NCBI GenBank assembly: GCA_023665245.1
Contig: JAMPEH010000171.1
Span: 1-5,538 of the forward strand
Source: Muribaculaceae bacterium
GTDB lineage: Bacteria; Pseudomonadota; Alphaproteobacteria; Rs-D84
Length of the DNA: 5,538 nt
Reading direction: 5' to 3'
In this document: piece after piece, positions 1 to 5,342 of the stretch
Layout: each line of letters starts with the position of its first letter
How positions within the stretch are numbered: position 1 is the stretch's first letter
Program-made: the position numbers and the translations under genes
The notes under the pieces: model-generated
The model's database searches: none
The model's input: the letters and a program-made list of their open reading frames with translations, nothing else
What the model was told of the DNA's origin: nothing

Positions 1-21
1 ATTTATACCGCTAATGCTCAT
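1..21 (-). CDS. 5' end of an unidentified gene running off the left edge
   Basis: Seven codons are visible, reading MSISGIN, and the gene continues beyond position 1. The start is supported by a strong AAGGAGG ribosome binding site eight bases upstream and by a promoter candidate further up. Another ATG (29-27) lies between the ribosome binding site and this start, but it reaches a stop after three codons, so 21 is the likely start. Seven residues are too few to name a family. The gene is divergent from the riboswitch-controlled antiporter gene and has its own promoter, so no functional link is implied. Confidence 0.6.
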
Positions 22-29
22 ACGCTCAT

Positions 30-36
30 CCTCCTT
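30..36 (-). promoter_or_regulatory. Ribosome binding site of the left-edge gene
   Basis: Read on the minus strand this is AAGGAGG, a full match to the 16S anti-Shine-Dalgarno. It lies eight bases before the ATG at 21. It is the main evidence that a real gene leaves the window on the left. Confidence 0.7.
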
Positions 37-73
37 CCTGACGTTGTAAAATCCGTTCAATATACTACAATAT

Positions 74-102
74 ATTATATACAAAATGCTAAAAAAAGGC
101 AA
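74..102 (-). promoter_or_regulatory. Candidate sigma-A promoter for the left-edge gene
   Basis: On the minus strand there is TTGCCT (102-97), a 17-base spacer, then a perfect TATAAT (79-74). Transcription would start near 67, giving a leader of about 45 bases before the ATG at 21. The -35 box matches consensus at four of six positions. It sits back to back with the plus-strand promoter at 112-140, so the two may interfere with each other or share a regulator. Confidence 0.5.
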
Positions 103-111
103 TATAAATGA

Positions 112-140
112 TTGACAATTTTTAGTTTCCTTGTTAAAGT
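112..140 (+). promoter_or_regulatory. Sigma-A promoter driving the fluoride riboswitch leader
   Basis: A perfect TTGACA (112-117), a 17-base spacer and TAAAGT (135-140) with an extended -10 TG at 132-133. The -10 hexamer matches four of six positions, and the perfect -35 and the TG compensate. The predicted start is about 146-148, exactly where the first helix of the riboswitch begins, which supports both calls. An alternative TATAAC at 140-145 would need a 22-base spacer and is less likely. Confidence 0.7.
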
Positions 141-144
141 ATAA

Positions 145-207
145 CAAGGGAATGAAGTTCTCCCTTGGGAAACCAAAACCGCTTTTATTAAGCTGATGAC
201 TTCTGTG
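145..207 (+). promoter_or_regulatory. Fluoride riboswitch aptamer (crcB motif)
   Basis: This is a cis-acting RNA sensor for fluoride ion. Helix P1 pairs 145-151 with 161-167 (CAAGGGA/UCCCUUG) and closes a nine-base loop, AUGAAGUUC (152-160). A second helix pairs GCUU (181-184) with AAGC (190-193) around a five-base loop and runs straight into UGAUGACUUCUGU (194-206). The pseudoknot diagnostic of the class is perfect: loop GAAGU (154-158) pairs with ACUUC (199-203). By hand alignment to the Thermotoga petrophila aptamer as I remember it, the key positions are kept: A152 and U194 for the reverse-Hoogsteen pair, A196 and U204 for the linchpin pair, and the CUGAUG string (193-198). A small GAAA-loop hairpin (165-176) may form in the linker in competition with the end of P1. 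No covariance search was run. Confidence 0.88.
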
Positions 208-244
208 ATTATGGTAATCGCAGTGTCATTGGCTTTTTCTTTTT
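192..244 (+). terminator. Riboswitch-controlled intrinsic terminator
   Basis: A long hairpin pairs 192-200 with 225-233 and 203-210 with 216-223. The helix holds three G-T wobbles and a small internal loop, and a T-run TTTTTCTTTTT (234-244) follows. The 5' arm contains the whole 3' strand of the aptamer pseudoknot (199-203) and the linchpin base U204, so aptamer and terminator cannot form together. The arrangement predicts that fluoride binding holds the pseudoknot, blocks the terminator and allows read-through, an ON switch. The ribosome binding site starts at the next base, so all control appears to be transcriptional. Confidence 0.85.
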
Positions 245-258
245 AAGGAGGATTATAT

Positions 259-1458
259 ATGTTGACATCACTTGCGCTCATTTTTCTTGTAGGTCTTGCC
301 ATGGCATCTATTTGCCAAAAGCTGAAGCTCCCACGTATTATTGGCATGCTGATTACGGGAGTCATTTTAGGTCCGTATGTCCTAAATCTTTTGGATGCCT
401 CAGTTTTGGGTATATCTGCTGATTTGCGGCAGATGGCTTTGGTGATTATTTTAATTAAAGCAGGCTTATCATTAAACATCAGTGATTTAAAGAAAGTAGG
501 ACGTCCCGCAATATTAATGGCATTTATACCTGCTGTTTTTGAGATATTGGCATTTGTTCTGCTTGCGCCGTTTGTACTCGGAATAACATTGCTGGAGGCC
601 GCTATTATGGGAGCAGTTCTCGGTGCAGTCTCCCCTGCGGTTGTTGTTCCAAGAATGGTCCAGCTTATGGAAACAAAATATGGAACGAAAAAAGGGATTC
701 CACAGCTTATTTTGGCTGGAGCGTCCCTAGATGATGTTTTTGTTATTGTATTGTTTTCAACTTTTGTCGGAATGGCACAGGGAAATTCGGTAAGCATGGC
801 AGCGTTTGCCAAAATTCCAATTTCCATTATCTTAGGGATTTTTGTCGGGGCAATTGTAGGATTTTTGTTGTCTGCTTTTTTTGAAGCTCAATATGCACAT
901 GAGCACTATGTGCGAAACAGCATGAAGGTTATTATCGTCCTTGGCATGGCTTTTTTGCTAATCGCACTGGAAGAATGGACAAAAAATATTATCCCTGTTT
1001 CAGGACTTCTTGCAGTTATGGGTATGGCTTGTATGTTACAAATAAAAGGTGCTGCATCCGTTTCCACGCGTCTTTCTGAAAAATTTGGAAAGCTGTGGAT
1101 TGCTGCAGAGGTAATTTTATTTGTGCTTGTCGGTGCGGCTGTGGATATTCGTTATACCTTGAAAGCTGGACTTGGAGCTGTTCTTATGATTTTTATTTCA
1201 CTTATATTTCGGTCTGCCGGTGTTTTATTATGTCTGATAGGAACAAAGCTTACCCTAAAGGAAAAGGTATTTTGTGTCATAGCGTATCTGCCGAAGGCTA
1301 CGGTTCAGGCTGCCATCGGCTCTGTTCCGTTATCTTTAGGCTTACCATGCGGCAATATTGTTTTGTCGGTAGCTGTATTATCAATCATTATCACTGCTCC
1401 GTTAGGTGCATTTGGCATTGATTTGTCATATCAGCATCTATTGGAAAAAGAAACATAA
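259..1458 (+). CDS. Cation:proton antiporter-family membrane protein, candidate fluoride exporter
   Basis: A complete 399-residue, very hydrophobic protein with roughly 12 membrane segments and almost no soluble domain, the size of a bare CPA-type antiporter core. Recognisable family marks are GAVSPAVVVPRM (122-133, the unwound helix), the paired acids in ASLDDVF (D158, D159), an arginine in a late helix (R318) and LPKATVQAAIG (344-354). The last motif resembles the NHA/SLC9B branch. There is no TrkA-N or other regulatory tail as in Kef proteins. The start follows AAGGAGG (245-251) by seven bases. The fluoride riboswitch upstream implies expression when fluoride is present. Sodium/proton-antiporter-type genes are a known, less common partner of this riboswitch class, so a role in fluoride export or tolerance is likely. 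The transported ion cannot be read from the sequence; Na+/H+ exchange supporting fluoride stress is the alternative. Confidence 0.9.
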   Translation: MLTSLALIFLVGLAMASICQKLKLPRIIGMLITGVILGPYVLNLLDASVLGISADLRQMALVIILIKAGLSLNISDLKKVGRPAILMAFIPAVFEILAFVLLAPFVLGITLLEAAIMGAVLGAVSPAVVVPRMVQLMETKYGTKKGIPQLILAGASLDDVFVIVLFSTFVGMAQGNSVSMAAFAKIPISIILGIFVGAIVGFLLSAFFEAQYAHEHYVRNSMKVIIVLGMAFLLIALEEWTKNIIPVSGLLAVMGMACMLQIKGAASVSTRLSEKFGKLWIAAEVILFVLVGAAVDIRYTLKAGLGAVLMIFISLIFRSAGVLLCLIGTKLTLKEKVFCVIAYLPKATVQAAIGSVPLSLGLPCGNIVLSVAVLSIIITAPLGAFGIDLSYQHLLEKET

Positions 1459-1464
1459 AATTTT

Positions 1465-1506
1465 AAAAAGGGCTGTCGCATTTATTTCTTATCTGCATCC
1501 AACAGC
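1465..1506 (-). terminator. Weak terminator of the c-di-GMP operon, overlapping the gene end
   Basis: On the minus strand GCTGTTG (1506-1500) pairs with CGACAGC (1478-1472) over seven base pairs with one wobble. The loop is about 21 bases and is followed by CC and TTTTT (1469-1465). The 5' arm lies inside the last codons of the EAL gene and the loop contains its stop. Read on the plus strand the same arms pair with one mismatch and end in TTTTC, so it may also weakly stop transcription from the antiporter gene. No other terminator fits in the 23-base convergent gap. Confidence 0.45.
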
Positions 1507-3128
1507 TTTTCAAAATCCTCCCGACAGACAGGACGAGAATAATGGAACCCTTGCAGCAATGTAGCCTTCAGCCCTCCTACAATATCCGCCACTTTACCAT
1601 TTTCAACACCCTCTATAATAGAATTATATCCTAATCGTCTGCACATTTCCATCAAACTGTCAACAATCACATAATCCACGTCATGTCCCGGCTGTGCAAG
1701 CTCCCTGATAAAAGAATGCTCCACTTTAATGTAATCTACGGGAAGCCATTTTAACATCTCCATCGAAGCATATGCTGTTCCAAAATCATCCAAGGCTATT
1801 TTAAATCCCCGCTCCCGCAGTCTGCCAAACATTTCTGCAAGCTCTCTAGGTGCCTCTACCTGACAGCTTTCCGTCAGCTCTATAATGATACAGTTCGGAT
1901 TTGCCCCGTACTTTTCCACACATGCAGCCGCTTTTTTCTCAAAATCATCGTCCAAAAACTGCTGATAAGATACGTTAAAGCTAATCTGCAATTCTCCATA
2001 TGCATCACGCCATGCCGCCTGCTGTCTGATTGCCTGTTCCATAACCCAAAAACCGACCTCACAAATATCCCCATAATCCTCTAAAACCTTGATAAACTCC
2101 ATCGGATATGAGTCTTTAATCCGTTCACCTTTCCAACGCAAAAGGCTTTCACAGCCTGCAATCCTGCCCGTATTCGGATTAATAAACGGCTGATAAAATA
2201 ACTCGAACCCCTTAAAACCATTGTTGATACACTGTTTTAAATCTTCCCGCAATATCAGTCCTCTCTCATGTTTTTTTGCAATTTCCTCCGAAAAAAATAC
2301 TATGCTTCCTCTTTGGTTATTCTTTGCAAACTCCAAAGAGTGCTCCAATTTATTAAGCAGAATGTCCCTTGTATCTGCGTCCTGAGGAAACAATACGCCG
2401 CCTGCTGATATGGAAGCTCCTACCTTTCGTCCATCCTCCAGCTTCAAAAAAACTGTGGTCTTACATATTTCCTCATAAAAATCCACCACTTCCTGTACAT
2501 TGGCTGAAACAGCAATAACCAAAAATTCATCACCGCTAAATCTCAGCACCTTCCATTCAGGTTTACATAAATCGCTAATTACCCTTGCAACTTTAATTAA
2601 AATTTCATCGCCGATGTTATATCCATAGTTGCTTATCACCTTCCGAAAGCCATCCATGCCAATCAATATTGCAACTCCGGACTGTGAAGCAAAATCAAAA
2701 TAATGTGTCTCGTGTGTTGTCAGAAGTCCGGTCAGGGTATCATATTTGCTCTGTCCGTCAATTCTTACCATAATTCCTGCAAAAATAATCGGATTCCCAG
2801 CTTCATCCCAAATTACGCTGCCCTTACATTCCACCCATACATATCTTCCCTCGGCATTCCTTGCCCGATATTGGCAGTTATGTTGTTTTTTTGTGCCGGA
2901 AAACACACCCTCAATATCGTCCATATAAATCTTCAAATCATCCGGATGTATATGATTTGCCCATACATTGGCAGCATCCTCCAAATACTCTCCTGAAAGT
3001 CCAAAATAATCCACTGCAGCCTTTGACCAGCGGGAAATATCCGTCTTCATATCGCATACATAAATATAAACATTATCCGATGCCGATGCAAACGCTTCAA
3101 ACAACTCGTTATTGAAAACATCACTCAT
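1482..3128 (-). CDS. PAS-GGDEF(degenerate)-EAL cyclic di-GMP phosphodiesterase
   Basis: A 548-residue cytoplasmic protein with no membrane segment. Residues about 15-125 form a PAS fold with its C-terminal motif, a likely small-ligand or redox sensor. Residues about 127-285 are a GGDEF domain whose signature reads SGDEF (198-202). It has lost the first metal-binding aspartate (G157) and the guanine-binding asparagine (I165), and has no RxxD I-site, so it is probably not a cyclase. Residues about 295-545 are an EAL domain with the expected catalytic residues: E327 (ESLLRW), N385, E417, D447/D448 (DDFGTAYAS), K468, E506 and E509 (EGVE), Q526. It should hydrolyse cyclic di-GMP to pGpG. The start at 3128 is preferred over an in-frame ATG at 3146 because GGAGGGG sits between them at the right distance. 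It is the second gene of an operon, 24 bases after the FIST-GGDEF gene. The degenerate domain may bind GTP and tune the EAL domain, as in CC3396-type enzymes; that is inference. Confidence 0.92.
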   Translation of the reverse strand: MSDVFNNELFEAFASASDNVYIYVCDMKTDISRWSKAAVDYFGLSGEYLEDAANVWANHIHPDDLKIYMDDIEGVFSGTKKQHNCQYRARNAEGRYVWVECKGSVIWDEAGNPIIFAGIMVRIDGQSKYDTLTGLLTTHETHYFDFASQSGVAILIGMDGFRKVISNYGYNIGDEILIKVARVISDLCKPEWKVLRFSGDEFLVIAVSANVQEVVDFYEEICKTTVFLKLEDGRKVGASISAGGVLFPQDADTRDILLNKLEHSLEFAKNNQRGSIVFFSEEIAKKHERGLILREDLKQCINNGFKGFELFYQPFINPNTGRIAGCESLLRWKGERIKDSYPMEFIKVLEDYGDICEVGFWVMEQAIRQQAAWRDAYGELQISFNVSYQQFLDDDFEKKAAACVEKYGANPNCIIIELTESCQVEAPRELAEMFGRLRERGFKIALDDFGTAYASMEMLKWLPVDYIKVEHSFIRELAQPGHDVDYVIVDSLMEMCRRLGYNSIIEGVENGKVADIVGGLKATLLQGFHYSRPVCREDFEKLLDADKK

Positions 3129-3133
3129 GTTAT

Positions 3134-3140
3134 CCCCTCC
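3134..3140 (-). promoter_or_regulatory. Ribosome binding site that fixes the start of the EAL gene
   Basis: GGAGGGG on the minus strand, its GGAGG core seven bases from the ATG at 3128. It lies downstream of the ATG at 3146 and inside that longer reading frame, so the longer start has no suitable site of its own. It lies within the 24-base gap after the FIST-GGDEF stop, so this gene has its own initiation signal within the operon. Confidence 0.7.
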
Positions 3141-3152
3141 AAGCATTCAACA

Positions 3153-4928
3153 TCAGTCCAGTCTGACAACCTGATTTTTTCCTGCTGCCTTTGCCATATA
3201 AAGTGCCTTGTCCACTCTGCTGTAAAGCGTGTCGGCATTTTCGTTCTTTGCCTGCGTAACCCCGATACTGACGGTCTGGCTGCCCGCCGTTTCATAAGCT
3301 ACAGCCGCAAAATTCAATCGTATTTTCTCCGCCAGGGCTGCTGCATCATCTGCATTACAGTCTGTCAGCAATATCATAAATTCCTCGCCGCCCCAGCGTC
3401 CCATGGAGCAGGAATGAATCCCTGTTGTCGTATTTCTTAGAACGTCAGACAAAGCCTGAATTACATGGTCCCCCTCTTTATGTCCATATATATCGTTGAC
3501 CTTTTTAAAATTATCAATATCCAGCATAATCAGGGAAATATCATTGCTTGCCTCCTCATTACTGCGTTTATCCAAAGCGCCACGAATCTTTCTCTCAATC
3601 TCAGCACGGTTATAGAGCCTCGTCAGCCCGTCCGTAACAGAGCTTAAAGCAAGCTTCATGTTTATTTCCTCAAGCTCGGCAGTGGATGCCTCAATGAAGG
3701 AAACAAAACGTCTGATAATCGGTATCTTTTCGTTATTATCATTGTCAATCTGCGCCTTGGCAATGTTTACCTTTTTTCCTGTTTCAGGCGCATCGCCCTC
3801 CCTCATGCCAACAAGCACAAGCGTCACATTGAAATTGAGCATATCACCCTTGATTCTCAAAAACTCACCGTGTGTATAAAAGCCTGTTGTTGGTGCGACA
3901 CTATTGAATATAGCCGTTTCGTTACTGATATTCTCATCACCCCAAAACGCCCTTCTTGCAGCGCAGGAAAAGGTCTGTATCACTTCAGGGCAAAAGTCCA
4001 CAATCTTCTGTCCGTCCTCCCTGATACTGGCAAGAATTGTCTCCGGGTCACCATAAGCTAGTCTGACAACCGCATCCTCCTGTACGTCAGAGGACATTAC
4101 TAGTGAATCGTCATCATTGACAGCAAGCGGGCACCGCAAAATATCAACGTCACCATGTTCCAGAAAAAGTGGAAATTCCAGCGTATTGGAGAAAAATCTG
4201 TCATTCCTGTTGATATTTAAAAATTTCCGGTATACATCCAATGCAGGTTTTCCATCCAGCTCATACAAACGCTCCCGGTCTGCCTTTGTAACCCGAAATT
4301 TTCTTTTTAACGGCTTCCAGCCTGAAATAAAAGTACTGTATGTATAAAATTCCGTTCCGCCCAGCAGCAGAAAAATGATGCCATGCTCCAAAAAATCGTT
4401 TCCCTTTGAAAATACGGCTGCCCTCTCATCATCCATATCAGGATTAAATGCACCGCCACCAAACACTTGAATATCCTCCCGCAGACTGCTCATCTCATTG
4501 CAAAACTCCATCATGGACATGTTCATAATTGTTGCATGCATTTCCACTGCATGAACCCACGGGTTTTCATCACAGCATTTTTTCAGTGTCTCCACATCCT
4601 GCACCACTGTCTCCTCTGAAAAAGGGAGCTGTAAAATTTTTGCCTGCGTCGTTTCCTTTTCAAAAATAGTACAGGTTAAAATGATTTTCGAATCTGTCAG
4701 CACCCCATCCATCATATTAGCATTTGTTGTACAGCCCAAATACAGTGCATCCGGCATTTTCTCGTCCAAGCAATCGCAAATATGCTTAATTCGTTCAAGC
4801 TCCATATCCTCCGAGTAAATTCTGAATACGGTAACATACGCCGAATGGGAAGCTCGCCATTCTTTAATTTCCGTCAGCTTTTCAAAAAAATCCTCATCCT
4901 CTTTATAGCAAATTTGAAATTGCTTCAT
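3153..4928 (-). CDS. FIST sensor-GGDEF diguanylate cyclase
   Basis: A 591-residue soluble protein. Residues about 28-210 resemble FIST_N, with GCTT (65-68) and FGGGAFN (156-162). Residues about 215-375 resemble FIST_C, ending in the characteristic GFYTHGEF (349-356). FIST is a proposed small-ligand sensor, amino acids having been suggested. A short helical linker (about 405-430) leads to a GGDEF domain (about 432-591) starting DGLTRLYNR. All key residues are present: D470 and N478, D487, and GGEEF at 513-517. It should therefore make cyclic di-GMP from two GTP. The I-site is absent (IHSC where RxxD is expected), so classical product inhibition is unlikely. The start at 4928 has AAGGAG/GAGGG upstream at workable spacing. 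It is the first gene of an operon with the PAS-GGDEF-EAL gene and probably supplies that enzyme's substrate. There is no membrane anchor, so the sensed ligand must be cytoplasmic. The cognate ligand is unknown. Confidence 0.92.
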   Translation of the reverse strand: MKQFQICYKEDEDFFEKLTEIKEWRASHSAYVTVFRIYSEDMELERIKHICDCLDEKMPDALYLGCTTNANMMDGVLTDSKIILTCTIFEKETTQAKILQLPFSEETVVQDVETLKKCCDENPWVHAVEMHATIMNMSMMEFCNEMSSLREDIQVFGGGAFNPDMDDERAAVFSKGNDFLEHGIIFLLLGGTEFYTYSTFISGWKPLKRKFRVTKADRERLYELDGKPALDVYRKFLNINRNDRFFSNTLEFPLFLEHGDVDILRCPLAVNDDDSLVMSSDVQEDAVVRLAYGDPETILASIREDGQKIVDFCPEVIQTFSCAARRAFWGDENISNETAIFNSVAPTTGFYTHGEFLRIKGDMLNFNVTLVLVGMREGDAPETGKKVNIAKAQIDNDNNEKIPIIRRFVSFIEASTAELEEINMKLALSSVTDGLTRLYNRAEIERKIRGALDKRSNEEASNDISLIMLDIDNFKKVNDIYGHKEGDHVIQALSDVLRNTTTGIHSCSMGRWGGEEFMILLTDCNADDAAALAEKIRLNFAAVAYETAGSQTVSIGVTQAKNENADTLYSRVDKALYMAKAAGKNQVVRLD

Positions 4929-5000
4929 TACAACCCTCTCCTTCTCACTATATAATGCGATTTAATTACACCCATACATTGTCGAAAAACTACTTATTAC

Positions 5001-5029
5001 ATTATAGCTTATCTTTCACCATCCCACAA
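5001..5029 (-). promoter_or_regulatory. Candidate promoter of the c-di-GMP operon
   Basis: On the minus strand there is TTGTGG (5029-5024), a 17-base spacer and a perfect TATAAT (5006-5001). Transcription would begin near 4994, giving a leader of about 65 bases before the ATG at 4928. The -35 box is poor (three of six), which could mean an activator or simply a weak promoter. No conserved riboswitch is visible in the leader. Confidence 0.5.
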
Positions 5030-5185
5030 TCAATTTTATCAAAAACAAAATAATTTCCTCATTGATTTCACTTAATTATGACACTAAAATACTTATTGTA
5101 AAATATTTTTATATATATTTTTTGATAAAAGTAATGGGAAATGTCAATCGTAAATTTCAACATTTTACAAAAAAGATAACTTATT

Positions 5186-5213
5186 TTGTGATAAAAGCCC
5201 GAGGAAATATAAT
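5186..5213 (+). promoter_or_regulatory. Candidate promoter for the RmlD-like gene leader
   Basis: TTGTGA (5186-5191), a 16-base spacer and a perfect TATAAT (5208-5213), with a predicted start near 5220. A second candidate, TTGTAT (5215-5220), 17 bases, TATAGT (5238-5243), would start transcription near 5250, just before the first hairpin. The AT content makes either a possible chance match. In both cases the hairpins at 5254-5306 would lie in the transcript leader. Confidence 0.4.
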
Positions 5214-5253
5214 ATTGTATTTTAACATTCCGTATGTTATAGTTATTTTGTAC

Positions 5254-5288
5254 AAAGGTGTGCTTCAACTGTTGAGGTGCACCTTTTT
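5254..5288 (+). terminator. Terminator-like hairpin in the leader of the RmlD-like gene
   Basis: Positions 5254-5268 pair with 5272-5286 over 15 base pairs, including three G-T wobbles, around a three-base loop (CTG). Five T's (5284-5288) end the structure, but three of them are in the stem and CC follows, so the free T-run is short. No plus-strand gene lies upstream for it to terminate. It may be an attenuator or the end of a short untranslated transcript. The reverse strand has a poorer T-run, so the plus orientation is preferred. Confidence 0.5.
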
Positions 5289-5306
5289 CCAGATAATCTG
5301 GAAAAA
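5284..5306 (+). repeat. Perfect inverted repeat sharing bases with the preceding hairpin
   Basis: TTTTTCCAGA (5284-5293) and TCTGGAAAAA (5297-5306) are exact reverse complements separated by TAA, a 10-bp stem. Its 5' arm uses the T's that form the base and tail of the preceding hairpin, so the two structures compete at 5284-5286. It lies 23 bases before the ribosome binding site. It could be a protein operator, an antiterminator element or an mRNA-stabilising hairpin. Confidence 0.55.
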
Positions 5307-5342
5307 ACGTCATATACATATAATAAAGCAGGAGGGAAAGAT

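Larger units (their letters stand above)
4929..5342. other. AT-rich divergent intergenic region, no gene seen
   Basis: About 410 bases between the divergent starts of the FIST-GGDEF gene and the RmlD-like gene. Reading frames of 90-108 codons on both strands here are low-complexity, lysine/tyrosine/phenylalanine-rich or overlap the RmlD-like gene, and look like chance products of AT-rich DNA. The left part holds the minus-strand operon promoter and the right part holds plus-strand promoter candidates and two hairpins. Between about 5040 and 5180 I see only AT-rich sequence with weak inverted repeats. I found no cyclic di-GMP riboswitch signature, tRNA or CRISPR repeat. Confidence 0.6.

Noticed and set aside
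145..244. Manganese (yybP-ykoY) or sodium/lithium riboswitch as the identity of the leader
   Set aside because: Considered because the gene is an antiporter. The leader instead matches the fluoride class at the pseudoknot, the CUGAUG string and the linchpin position, and I see no match to the other classes as I remember them.
243..827. 194-codon minus-strand reading frame opposite the antiporter gene
   Set aside because: It is a shadow of the antiporter gene, rich in Ile/Thr/Ala/Ser without a recognisable fold, and has no ribosome binding site. The plus frame has clear family motifs and a perfect ribosome binding site.
3129..3146. Alternative upstream ATG at 3146 for the EAL gene
   Set aside because: The six extra residues (MLGGDN) are encoded by the ribosome binding site region itself. 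The ATG at 3128 has proper spacing to GGAGGGG.
4929..4994. Cyclic di-GMP riboswitch in the leader of the FIST-GGDEF operon
   Set aside because: The leader is short and AT-rich and lacks the conserved GEMM sequence blocks.
4992..5185. Three copies of ACTTATT (4992, 5091, 5179) as a possible operator array
   Set aside because: A seven-base AT-rich word recurring three times in about 200 AT-rich bases is expected by chance, and the spacing is irregular.
5319..5324. TATAAT just before the RmlD-like gene as its -10 box
   Set aside because: No -35 box lies at the right distance, and transcription would start inside the ribosome binding site.
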